Below, in pieces: positions 45,702 to 53,492 of a stretch of 64,000 bases of DNA. Under the pieces are notes generated by a model, which did not search any database, was not told the DNA's origin, and saw nothing but the letters and a program-made list of their open reading frames with translations. The DNA is taken from NCBI GenBank assembly GCA_963761655.1, contig CAVXHI010000002.1, positions 310,001-374,000 of the forward strand, written 5' to 3'. How positions within the stretch are numbered: the stretch's first letter is position 1; the number at the start of each line of letters is the position of its first letter. The stretch comes from RYN-122 sp963761655. Its GTDB lineage: Bacteria > Actinomycetota > Actinomycetes > Mycobacteriales > SCTD01. The translations under genes were made by a program, and so were the position numbers.

Positions 45702-46733
45702 ATGAGCGACCCGGTCGTCGTCCCCTTCCGCCCCACGCCCGAGCAGTACGCCTGGACCTTCGGGGGCGCCCCGCCCGTGATGCGCATCCGGCCGGGCACG
45801 GTCCTGGAGCTGTGGAGCGAGGACTGCTTCGGCGGGAAGGTGCGGAGCAAGGACGACCTCGTCAGCGAGGTCTGCGCGTTCCCCTTCCTCAACCCGCAGA
45901 CCGGCCCGTTCTTCGTCGAGGGCGCCGAGCCCGGGGACACCCTGGCCGTCCACTTCGTCAGCATCGAGCCGGCCCGCGACTGGGCGGCCAGCTCCACCGT
46001 CCCGCTGTTCGGCGCCCTCACCAGCACCCACCTGACGCCGACCCTGCAGGAGCCGCTCCCGGAGCGGGTCTGGATCTGGCAGCTCGACCGGGCGGGGCGC
46101 ACCTGCCGGTTCGAGGCGCTCGACGGCGACTTCCGGGTCGACCTCCCGATGGACCCCATGCACGGCACGGTCGGCGTCGCCCCGGCGAACCTGGAGGCCC
46201 TGTCCGCCCTCACCCCGGCCGCCCACGGCGGGAACCTGGACACCCCGGAGATGCGGGTCGGCACCACCTGCTACCTCGGCGTCAACGTCGAGGGGGCGCT
46301 GTTCTCGCTCGGCGACGGGCACGCCCGGCAGGGCGAGGGGGAGACCTGCGGGGTCGCCGTCGAGTGCGCCATGGACACCGTCGTCGTCGTCGACCTGGTC
46401 AAGGGGACGCCGACGCCGTGGCCCCGGATCGAGAGCGACACCCACGTGATGTCGACCGGCTCGGCGCGCCCGCTCGAGGACGCCTACCGGATCGCCCAGC
46501 ACGACCTCGTCACCTGGATCTCCCGCGACCACGGCCTGTCCCACCTGGACGCCTACCAGCTCGTCACGCAGGCGGTCGAGTCGCCGCTGGCCAACGTGTG
46601 CGACACCAACTACACGAGCGTCGCGAAGATCCGGAAGCAGTGGCTGCCGACCCGGACCGGCCCGCTCGTCGACGTGCACGACCGGCTCAAGGCCGTCGCC
46701 ACCACCTACCGCGAGGGGGTCGGTCAGGCGTAG
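45702..46733 (+). CDS. Acetamidase/formamidase family protein
   Basis: 343 residues. The family signature is spread over GTVLELWSEDCFGG, GPFFVEGAEPGDTLAVHF, MDPMHGTVGVAP, HGGNLDTPEMRVGTTCYLGVNVEGALFSLGDGHARQGEGE and VCDTNYTSVAK. It would hydrolyse short amides such as formamide or acetamide to ammonium and the acid; a zinc site is likely from the conserved His and Glu residues. It is divergent from the fur gene. Its 3' end overlaps the convergent DUF1992 gene by 47 bp. Confidence 0.9.
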   Translation: MSDPVVVPFRPTPEQYAWTFGGAPPVMRIRPGTVLELWSEDCFGGKVRSKDDLVSEVCAFPFLNPQTGPFFVEGAEPGDTLAVHFVSIEPARDWAASSTVPLFGALTSTHLTPTLQEPLPERVWIWQLDRAGRTCRFEALDGDFRVDLPMDPMHGTVGVAPANLEALSALTPAAHGGNLDTPEMRVGTTCYLGVNVEGALFSLGDGHARQGEGETCGVAVECAMDTVVVVDLVKGTPTPWPRIESDTHVMSTGSARPLEDAYRIAQHDLVTWISRDHGLSHLDAYQLVTQAVESPLANVCDTNYTSVAKIRKQWLPTRTGPLVDVHDRLKAVATTYREGVGQA

Positions 46734-47148
46734 GCGCGGGCGTGGGCGGGGGCTGCGCGGCCCGCCACGCCGCCACCACCTCCTGGACGTCGAGCAGCGC
46801 GGTCCGGACGGGAGGCCCGGTCGCGGGTCCCCGGCGGGCGGCGTCGATCCGGGCGTTGACCCCCTCGACGTGCCGGCGCACCCGCTCCTCCGACCGCTCC
46901 CGCGCGAGCACCGCCGGCAGGTCCTCGACCTCCTTGGCCACGGCGAGCGACGGCGGGAGCAGGGCCGTGACGGGCAGGCCCTCGCGCTGGGCCTTCTGCC
47001 GCACCCACGCGAGCTCGTCGGTCGCCGTCGGCGGCAGCGGCCGGCCGGACCCGGGGAGGTCGTCGAAGCTGCCGCGCTCCTTCGCTTCGCGGATCTGCTT
47101 CTCGACCCACGACTCGACACTGACACCCCGCGGCTTGCGCTCCGTCAC
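46687..47148 (-). CDS. DUF1992 (DnaJ-related domain) protein
   Basis: 153 residues. The block VESWVEKQIREAKERGSFDDLPGSGRPLP is diagnostic of DUF1992, found alone or attached to J-domains. The C-terminal part is Pro-rich and basic. The function is unknown, though the eukaryotic relative DNAJC28 carries the same block. The last 47 bp overlap the amidase gene on the other strand. Confidence 0.85.
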   Translation of the reverse strand: MTERKPRGVSVESWVEKQIREAKERGSFDDLPGSGRPLPPTATDELAWVRQKAQREGLPVTALLPPSLAVAKEVEDLPAVLARERSEERVRRHVEGVNARIDAARRGPATGPPVRTALLDVQEVVAAWRAAQPPPTPAPTPDRPPRGRWWRRP

Positions 47149-47211
47149 GCCGTCCGTCCTACCCGCCGTCGACCAGGACGTGCGGCTGACCGGCGAGGAC
47201 CTGCACGGCAG

Positions 47212-48513
47212 CTACGGGGCGACCTGGGCGTCCCGCTGCGGGTAGACGACCTCGGTCAGCAGCAGCTGCACCGCCGCGGCCGCGGGCACAGCGACGAGCG
47301 CCCCGACGACGCCGAGCAGCCCACCGCCGAGGACGACGGCGATGACCGTGACGAGCGGGCTGACGTCGACCGTGCGGCGCAGGACGACCGGGTTGATGAG
47401 GTAGTCGGCGACGAGCCGGTACACGAACGTGAACCCGACGACGACGACGGCCGCCGTCGTGCCCTGCGTGCTCAGCGCGACCAGGGCGGCGATCGCCCCG
47501 CCGATGCTCGACCCGACGAGCGGCACGAGGTCGAGGACGCCGACGAGGGTCGCGAGCACCAGGGCGTACGGCAGGTCGAGGACCACCAGGACGACGTAGG
47601 TGAAGACGAACGCGATGACGGACGTCGCCACGTTGCCGAGCACGTAGCCGCCGACCCGGGCGACGATCGCGTCGCCGAGCAGGCCCACCCGGGGACGCCG
47701 GTGGCGCGGCGCCAACCGGTACGCGGCGTGGGTGATGCGCGGCAGGTCGGCCAGGAAGTAGATGATCAGCACGATGACGATCACGGTGTCGAAGATGCCG
47801 GCGGCGACCGCGCTGCCGACCTCGAGCAGGCTGCCGGCGGTGTCGCTGCCGAAGCCCTCGCTGGCCAGCGCCTGGGCCCGCTCGGTCAGGTGCAGCTGCT
47901 CGTTGACCCGGCCGAGGGTGCTGCTGCGGTCCTGCAGCTGTTCGAGGTAGCCCGGCGTCGCGTCGATGAGGCTGGCGACCTCCCGGCTCAGCGGTGCGGC
48001 CAGGCTGGCGAGGAAACCGATCAGCAGTCCGAGCGCGAGCAGGCTGACCAGCCCGACGGCGAGCCCGCGGGACAGGCCGCGGCGGACGAAGAAGCGCACG
48101 GCCGGGTCCAGGCCGATGGCGACGAACAGGCTGACCAGCAGCAGCACCAGCTGGTGCCTGAGCGTGACGAGGGCGTACCCCGCCCCGACGGCGATCAGGC
48201 CGCCGCTGGTGACCGCGAACCCGGTCCGGACCGGGCCGCGCGTCCCGGCCAGGCCCCGGACGCCGTACGGCTGCGCGTCGGTGGCGCCCGCCGCGACCCG
48301 GCGCTCGGTCTCGTCCAGCAGCAGCGCGTCGGCGGGGAGCCCGGCGTCGACCGCGGCGCTCGCGGCCCGGTCCAGCTGCTGCCCGGCGTCCGCGGCGGCC
48401 CGGTCCGCGCGATCGACGGCGGTCCCGGCCCGGGCGGCCTGCTGCTGCGCGGCCCGCCGCTCGGAGAGGCGGCGGGCGGCGCCCCGCAGGGCCGGCAGGG
48501 GGGAGGCGGGCAC
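47212..48513 (-). CDS. AI-2E family transporter (putative permease)
   Basis: About 433 residues from a GTG at 48511-48513. A soluble N-terminal region of about 85 residues, rich in Arg and Ala (LSERRAAQQQAARAG), may form a coiled coil. About eight membrane helices follow in the usual AI-2E/PerM order, with a central extracytoplasmic domain (REVASLIDATPGYLEQLQDR) and the conserved VGVLDLVPLVGSSIGG and YLINPVVLRRTVDVSPLVTV. Family members export small molecules or exchange sodium; the AI-2 link is historical. The N-terminal extension is longer than usual. Confidence 0.85.
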   Translation of the reverse strand: MPASPLPALRGAARRLSERRAAQQQAARAGTAVDRADRAAADAGQQLDRAASAAVDAGLPADALLLDETERRVAAGATDAQPYGVRGLAGTRGPVRTGFAVTSGGLIAVGAGYALVTLRHQLVLLLVSLFVAIGLDPAVRFFVRRGLSRGLAVGLVSLLALGLLIGFLASLAAPLSREVASLIDATPGYLEQLQDRSSTLGRVNEQLHLTERAQALASEGFGSDTAGSLLEVGSAVAAGIFDTVIVIVLIIYFLADLPRITHAAYRLAPRHRRPRVGLLGDAIVARVGGYVLGNVATSVIAFVFTYVVLVVLDLPYALVLATLVGVLDLVPLVGSSIGGAIAALVALSTQGTTAAVVVVGFTFVYRLVADYLINPVVLRRTVDVSPLVTVIAVVLGGGLLGVVGALVAVPAAAAVQLLLTEVVYPQRDAQVAP

Positions 48514-48536
48514 GTCGGCGAGCCTAGGGTCGGGGC

Positions 48537-48875
48537 GTGCCGCTGCTGCTGGTCGACGCGGCCAACGTCGTCGGGTCGCGTCCGGACGGCTGGTGGCGCG
48601 ACCGGGCCGGCGCGGCCGCACGGCTGGTCGAGCAGGTGCGGGCGGCCGGGCTCGGCGAGGTCGTCGTCGTGCTGGAGGGGGCTGCCCGCCCCGGCGTCCC
48701 CGAGGGGGTGGACGTCGTGCACGCGCCGGCCGACGGCGACAGCACCCTGCTGGCCCTGTGCCGGCCGGGGGTCGTCCTCGTGACGGCCGACCGGGAGCTG
48801 CGCGGCCTGGCGCGGGCAGCCGGGGCCGACGTCGTCGGGCCGTCGTGGCTGCTCGAGCGGCTCACTCCCCGGTAG
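48537..48875 (+). CDS. NYN-domain (PIN-like) putative ribonuclease
   Basis: 112 residues: a single NYN domain. It begins LLVDAANVVGSRPDGWW, with the metal-binding Asp and the N of the NYN motif, and continues with VVVVLEG, a DGDSTLL segment and VLVTADRELRGLARAAGADVVG. Acidic residues are placed as in YacP/PIN nucleases, so RNA cleavage is possible. The start is a GTG with 23 bp to the divergent AI-2E gene. The last 14 bp overlap the convergent VOC-DinB gene. Confidence 0.8.
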   Translation: MPLLLVDAANVVGSRPDGWWRDRAGAAARLVEQVRAAGLGEVVVVLEGAARPGVPEGVDVVHAPADGDSTLLALCRPGVVLVTADRELRGLARAAGADVVGPSWLLERLTPR

Positions 48876-49719
48876 TGCCGTCGGCGAGCTCGCGCAGGAC
48901 GTCGAGGTGGCCGAGGTGGCGGGCCGTCTCCTCGAGCAGGTGCACCAGGACGAAGCGCAGCGAGACGGTCCGGCCCTGGTCGTCGACGGCGGTGTCGTCG
49001 AGCCCGCGGGTCGCGGCCACGGCCCGGGTGCGCTCGGTGGCGGCCCGGTAGACCGCGACCGGACCCGCCAGGTCCGTCGGGCTGTGGAAGTCCCAGTCGG
49101 GGTCGTCGTCGAAGGGCGCGCTCGCCCAGGGCTCGGGCAGGGGCTGCCCGGCCAGCCGGACGGTGGCCCAGACGTCCTCGACGTAGGCCAGGTGGTTGAC
49201 GAGACCGGCCACGCTGGTGCCGGACCGCAGGGGGCTGCTCGTCGCTCCCGACATGCCCTCGACCTTGCGCAGGACGCCCTCGCGGTACCACTCGAGCAGA
49301 CCGGTCAGGGTGGTCCGCTCGTCGGCGGCGTGGACGTCCGGGAACTGCCTCAGGCCGGTGTCGCGCGGCGGAGGGTCCCCCCGCTCCGGCCCGCTGCGCT
49401 CGACGCAGAACGGGTTGCCCTCCGGGTCCGCCAGGACGACCCAGCCGCTGCCGTCGGGGCGGGTGCGGTCGTGCAGCACGGTCGCGCCCAGGGCGAGGAG
49501 CCGCTCGACCTCCTGCGCGCGGGGGAGGTCGGGCACGAGGTCGAGATGGGTCTGGCGTCCCTCGGCCTGCTCGAACAGCAGGGGCGGCCCGGCGGACGTG
49601 ACCAGGGCGGCCGGGTCCCCGGGGACGTCGTCGTCCTGCAGCCGACCGCCGAGCGCGGCGGCCCAGAAGGTGGCCAGCGCGTACGGGTCGCGGGCGTTGA
49701 CGGTGACGTGGCGGATCAT
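48862..49719 (-). CDS. VOC-DinB fusion protein
   Basis: 285 residues from the ATG at 49717-49719. The N-terminal half (1 to about 125) is a VOC/glyoxalase-like domain (MIRHVTVNARDPYALATFWAAALGG, THLDLVPDL, WVVLADPEGNPFCVE). The C-terminal half (about 140-285) is a DinB/DUF664 domain (RTTLTGLLEWYREGVLRKVEG, GLVNHLAYVEDVW, HLLEETARHLGHLDVLRE), with three His at the metal positions. Separately, the two folds serve detoxification and thiol transfer. A single continuous frame joins them, with no stop or start of note between. Confidence 0.85.
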   Translation of the reverse strand: MIRHVTVNARDPYALATFWAAALGGRLQDDDVPGDPAALVTSAGPPLLFEQAEGRQTHLDLVPDLPRAQEVERLLALGATVLHDRTRPDGSGWVVLADPEGNPFCVERSGPERGDPPPRDTGLRQFPDVHAADERTTLTGLLEWYREGVLRKVEGMSGATSSPLRSGTSVAGLVNHLAYVEDVWATVRLAGQPLPEPWASAPFDDDPDWDFHSPTDLAGPVAVYRAATERTRAVAATRGLDDTAVDDQGRTVSLRFVLVHLLEETARHLGHLDVLRELADGTTGE

Positions 49720-49751
49720 GACGACCACCCTGCCCTGCCGGGCAAGCGGGT

Positions 49752-51113
49752 TCAGCTGGCCTGGCTGACCGAGCTCATGTTGAAGTCCGGCACCCGCAGG
49801 GTCGGCATCCGGGTCCAGGTGAGGTCGTCGCTCCACTCGCGGGGGAGGGTCCGCTCGGTGCGGCCGATCTCGGCGAGCCTCCCGAGGAGGTCGACGGGGC
49901 TCTCGTTCCACCGGAAGTTGTTGACGCGCCCGACGACCCGGCCATCCTCGACGAGGTAGACGCCGTCGCGGGTGAGCCCGGTGAGCAGCAACGTCTCGGG
50001 GTCGACCTCGCGGATGTACCAGAGGCAGGTCAGCAGCAGGCCGCGCTCGGTGCGGGCGACCATCTCGTCGGTGGTGGCCGTGCCGCCCCCGTCCATCGAC
50101 AGGCCGTGCACGTACGGCGCCACCGGCAGTCCGGTCGCCTTCGCCGTGGCGCGCGTGGTGACGAGGTTCTGCAGCACGCCGTCGCGCAGCCAGTCCGTCG
50201 CGCCCTGCGGCAGGCCGTTGTCGAAGACCGACATCATGGACGACGAGCTGGTCGCGACGGTGAACGGCGACGTCGGCATCTCGAGGTCGTGGGGGTCGGA
50301 CCACAGTCGCAGCCCTGCCGGACCGAGGTGCTCGCCGAGGCGGGTGCCGCCGCCGGCGCGGCTGAAGACGGTGCGGCCCTCGGCGGCGCCGCGGCCGGCC
50401 GCGCTCCAGTAGGCGTAGGCGAACAGGTCCGCCGCCGCCGACGGCGGGAGCAGCGTCTCGTAGCGCCCGGCCGGGAGGTCGAGGCTGCGCTCGCCCCAGG
50501 CCAGCCGCCGTCGCAGCTCGTCGTGCAGGGCCGGGACGGCGACGTCGGACCAGTCACGGGTGTGCTGGCCGACCCAGGACGACCCGCCGCTGCCCTTGCC
50601 GGTGAGCTCGACGTAGCCGGTGGGCTGCGCGTGCCGCAGCCGCAGGCCGGTGGAGGAGCCGAGCCAGGTGGTGGTGGTGTCGTGGGAGGCGTAGCCGTAG
50701 AGCTGCTGGTCCTGCGCCCGGGCTCCGCGGAACGCCTCGCCGAGCTCGCCGGCCAGGCGGGCGAACACCTCGGGCCCGGTCTGCTCCGCCGGCGCCGCGA
50801 AGCCGGGCTGGGCCGGGCCCTCGACCAGCGGGCCGGCGTCCTCGGCCGGGCCGGCGTCGCGGGCCGCCTGCTCGGACGCCCGCACCAGGGCCTCGAGGTC
50901 GTCGACGACGGTCGCGCTGCGGACCCCGACCGACTCGCCGACGACGCTGATCACCGTCAGGGACCGGCCGCGGGCCGCTCCGTTGGTGGTGAGGCTGTTG
51001 CCGGCCCACCGCAGGTCCGCCCGGCTGCTCTCCTCGTGCACGACGACGCACCCGTCGGCCTTCGACAGCGCGAGGCACCTCTCGACCGTGTCACTCGACG
51101 ACATGTCGCTCAT
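49752..51113 (-). CDS. TldE/PmbA-like metallopeptidase-associated protein
   Basis: 453 residues from the ATG at 51111-51113, overlapping the tldD-like stop by 4 bases. Typical PmbA/TldE features are YGYASHDTTTTWLGSSTGLR, RYETLLPPSAAADLF, TSPFTVATSSSSMMSVFDNGLP and the C-terminal LLLTGLTRDGVYLVEDGRVVG with NNFRWNESP. TldE lacks the zinc site and pairs with TldD to form a protease that unfolds and degrades peptides, for example modified peptides. The coupled gene order supports that heterodimer. Confidence 0.88.
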   Translation of the reverse strand: MSDMSSSDTVERCLALSKADGCVVVHEESSRADLRWAGNSLTTNGAARGRSLTVISVVGESVGVRSATVVDDLEALVRASEQAARDAGPAEDAGPLVEGPAQPGFAAPAEQTGPEVFARLAGELGEAFRGARAQDQQLYGYASHDTTTTWLGSSTGLRLRHAQPTGYVELTGKGSGGSSWVGQHTRDWSDVAVPALHDELRRRLAWGERSLDLPAGRYETLLPPSAAADLFAYAYWSAAGRGAAEGRTVFSRAGGGTRLGEHLGPAGLRLWSDPHDLEMPTSPFTVATSSSSMMSVFDNGLPQGATDWLRDGVLQNLVTTRATAKATGLPVAPYVHGLSMDGGGTATTDEMVARTERGLLLTCLWYIREVDPETLLLTGLTRDGVYLVEDGRVVGRVNNFRWNESPVDLLGRLAEIGRTERTLPREWSDDLTWTRMPTLRVPDFNMSSVSQAS

Positions 51114-52627
51114 CGCCCGCCCTCCCGCACCGTGTTGAGGACCTGGACACCGCGGAACAGCGACGCCGGGCAGCCGTGCGACACGGCCGCGATCTGGCTC
51201 GGCTGGGCCTTGCCGCAGTTGAACGCCCCGCCCAGCTGGTAGGTCTGCGGGCCGCCGACCGCCTCGAGCGACCCCCAGAACTCCGTCGTCGTCGCCTGGT
51301 ACGCGACGTCGCGCAGCTGGCCGACGAGCCGGCCTCCGCGGATCTCGTAGAACCGCTGACCCGTGAACTGGAAGTTGTAGCGCTGCATGTCGATCGACCA
51401 GGACTTGTCGCCGACGACGTAGATGCCGCGCTCGACCCGCCCGATCAGCTCCTCGAGCGACGGCCCCTGCGGGTCGGCCTGCAGCGACACGTTGGCCATC
51501 CGCTGCACGGGGACGTGCAGGGGCGAGTCGGCGAAGGCGCAGCCGTTGGACCGCGCGACGCCGAGGGCGGCCGCGTTCTGCCGAGCCATCCGGCGGTCGA
51601 GCTGGTACCCCACGAGGACGCCGTCCCTGACGATGTCCCAGGCCTGGGTCTGCACGCCCTCGTCGTCGTAGCCGACGGTCGACAGGCCGTGCGGGACCGT
51701 GCGGTCGCCGGTGACCTGCACGACGGGGGAGCCGTACCGCAGGCTGCCGAGCTGGTCGAGGGTCGCGAAGCTGGTGCCGGCGTAGGCGGCCTCGTAGCCG
51801 AGCGCCCGGTCGAGCTCGGTGGCGTGACCGATGGACTCGTGGATCGTGAGCCAGAGGTTGGTCGGGTCGATGACGAGGTCGTAGCGGCCGGGCTCGACGC
51901 TGCTGGCCTTCGCCTTCTCGACCAGCAGGGACGGCAGCTCCGCCAGCTCGGCGTCCCAGTCGTGGATCCCCCCGGTGAGGTACTCCCAGCCGCGGCCGAC
52001 GGGGGGCGCGACCGTCCGCATCGTCTCGAAGCCGCCGCCGGGATCGACCCGGGTCGCCGTCACGCGGGGCAGCAGGCGGACCCGCTGCTGGGTGGTCGTC
52101 GTGCCGGCGGTGTCGGCGTAGAACTTGCCCTCGAGGGCCTGCTGCAGGCTGACGTCCACGTGGTCGACCTCGTCGGAGGCGAGCAGCCGGGCGCTCCATT
52201 CCGCGAACAGCGCGACCTTGTCGGTGGGGTCGACCGAGAACGGGTCGACGTCGTAGTCCGACACCCAGGTGACGTCGCCGTGGACCGGCTCGTCGGCCAG
52301 CTCGACCGGCTCGCTGTTCAGCGGACGGCTGGTGCGGGCGACGTCGACGGCCTGCCGGGCCAGCCGGACCGCCTCGTCGACCGTGACGTCCGGGCCGGCG
52401 GCGAAGCCCCAGGTGCCGTCGTGCACGACCCGGACCGCGAGGCCGACGGTGGTGGCGTCCTGCAGCCGCTCGAGCCGGCCGTTGCGCAGGGCGAGGTCCT
52501 GCCCGCGCAGGCGCTCCACCCGGACGTCGGCGGAGGTCGCTCCCGCGTCGGTCGCGGCCTGCAGCGCGGCGGCAGCGGCCTCACGCAGCGGCAGCGCGAG
52601 GAACTCCGGGTCGACGTCGTGGGTCAC
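51110..52627 (-). CDS. tldD: TldD-type metalloprotease
   Basis: 505 residues (GTG start). The zinc motif HESIGH (HExxxH) lies in LVIDPTNLWLTIHESIGHATELD, followed by GTSFATLDQLGSLRYGS and a C-terminal cysteine (GGAFNCGKAQPSQIA) typical of TldD. With TldE it forms a peptidase that degrades unfolded or modified peptides inside a closed chamber. It is the first gene of the pair and divergent from vsr, with 44 bp between them. Confidence 0.92.
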   Translation of the reverse strand: MTHDVDPEFLALPLREAAAAALQAATDAGATSADVRVERLRGQDLALRNGRLERLQDATTVGLAVRVVHDGTWGFAAGPDVTVDEAVRLARQAVDVARTSRPLNSEPVELADEPVHGDVTWVSDYDVDPFSVDPTDKVALFAEWSARLLASDEVDHVDVSLQQALEGKFYADTAGTTTTQQRVRLLPRVTATRVDPGGGFETMRTVAPPVGRGWEYLTGGIHDWDAELAELPSLLVEKAKASSVEPGRYDLVIDPTNLWLTIHESIGHATELDRALGYEAAYAGTSFATLDQLGSLRYGSPVVQVTGDRTVPHGLSTVGYDDEGVQTQAWDIVRDGVLVGYQLDRRMARQNAAALGVARSNGCAFADSPLHVPVQRMANVSLQADPQGPSLEELIGRVERGIYVVGDKSWSIDMQRYNFQFTGQRFYEIRGGRLVGQLRDVAYQATTTEFWGSLEAVGGPQTYQLGGAFNCGKAQPSQIAAVSHGCPASLFRGVQVLNTVREGGR

Positions 52628-52671
52628 GCAGGCACCCTAGGACTGTCGGACCCTGTCGGCAGGCTCGCGGG

Positions 52672-53433
52672 GTGATCGTCCTGCCGCCCGCTCCGCCCGC
52701 GTCGTCGGAGACCGCGCGGCGGGTGCTGTCGCGGACCGGCCGGCGGGACACCGCGCCGGAGCTCGCCCTGCGGCGGGCGCTGTTCGCCCTGGGCCTGCGC
52801 TTCCTCGTCGACGTGCCCGCGCCGGGGACGGGCCGGCGCCGGCGGGTCGACGTGCTGCTGCGCGGCGCGCGGATCGCGGTGCTGGTGCACGGGTGCTTCT
52901 GGCACAGCTGTCCGGTGCACTTCCACGCGCCGAAGGCGAACGCGGAGTGGTGGCAGCTGAAGATGGCGTCGATCCGGGAGCGCGACGCCGACACGCTGCT
53001 GCGGCTGGAGGCAGCGGGCTGGCTGCCGGTCGTGGTGTGGGAGCACCAGCACATGGCGGTGGCGGCGCAGGAGCTCGCCGCGCTGTCACGCCGCCGCCGG
53101 CAGGACCTGCAGGGGCAGCAGCGCCGTCCCGGAGCGGTCGAGCGCGGCGCAGAGCTCGGTCCAGAGCAGCAGGTCGGCGGGGCGCAGGCGCTGTCCGCGG
53201 CGGGCGACCGCGAGGACGGCGGTGGTGCCGCGCAGGGCCGGGGCGAGCGCGGCGACCACCGCAGGGACGTCGTCCTCGTCGGACAGCGCCCCGAGCTCGA
53301 GGCAGACCTGCTCGTCGGGCAGCAGGAGGACGGCCTCGCCGTCGTCGAGCGGGAGGTCGCGGTAGACGTCGAGGGCGTCGTCGGTGGACAGGGCGGAGGC
53401 GGGAGTCGTCATGCGCCGAGCCTGTCGGGGTGA
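52672..53433 (+). CDS. Very short patch repair endonuclease (Vsr-like), with a doubtful C-terminal extension
   Basis: Residues 1 to about 138 are a full Vsr domain: RTGRRDTAPELALRRALFALG, D60 (RRVDVLLRG), HGCFWHSC with H73, W77 and H78, EWWQLKM, and D105, matching the E. coli D51, H64, W68, H69, W86 and D97 set. It would nick T:G mismatches left by 5-methylcytosine deamination. A normal Vsr would stop near 53085. Here the frame stays open to 53433, adding about 115 Gly/Arg-rich residues that lie opposite the gene at 53086-53412, so the extension is probably not a real domain. No cytosine methyltransferase gene is nearby. Confidence 0.75.
   Translation: MIVLPPAPPASSETARRVLSRTGRRDTAPELALRRALFALGLRFLVDVPAPGTGRRRRVDVLLRGARIAVLVHGCFWHSCPVHFHAPKANAEWWQLKMASIRERDADTLLRLEAAGWLPVVVWEHQHMAVAAQELAALSRRRRQDLQGQQRRPGAVERGAELGPEQQVGGAQALSAAGDREDGGGAAQGRGERGDHRRDVVLVGQRPELEADLLVGQQEDGLAVVEREVAVDVEGVVGGQGGGGSRHAPSLSG
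53086..53412 (-). CDS. Small acidic protein of unknown function, third gene of an uncharacterised operon
   Basis: 108 residues from the ATG at 53410-53412. It is acidic and Leu/Ala-rich (VYRDLPLDDGEAVLLLPDEQVCLELGAL, RLRPADLLLWTELCAALDRSGTALLPL). The composition and fold pattern (alternating short strands, then a helix) recall small SseB/YbjN-type chaperone-like proteins, but I cannot assign a family. It lies 80 bp downstream of the 53493-55288 gene on the same strand and opposite the open tail of the vsr frame. Confidence 0.55.
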   Translation of the reverse strand: MTTPASALSTDDALDVYRDLPLDDGEAVLLLPDEQVCLELGALSDEDDVPAVVAALAPALRGTTAVLAVARRGQRLRPADLLLWTELCAALDRSGTALLPLQVLPAAA

Positions 53434-53492
53434 GGGTCCTCCGGGCAGGTCCGGCGGTCGTGCTGTGGACGGTCGCGACCTCCTGTGGAGGG

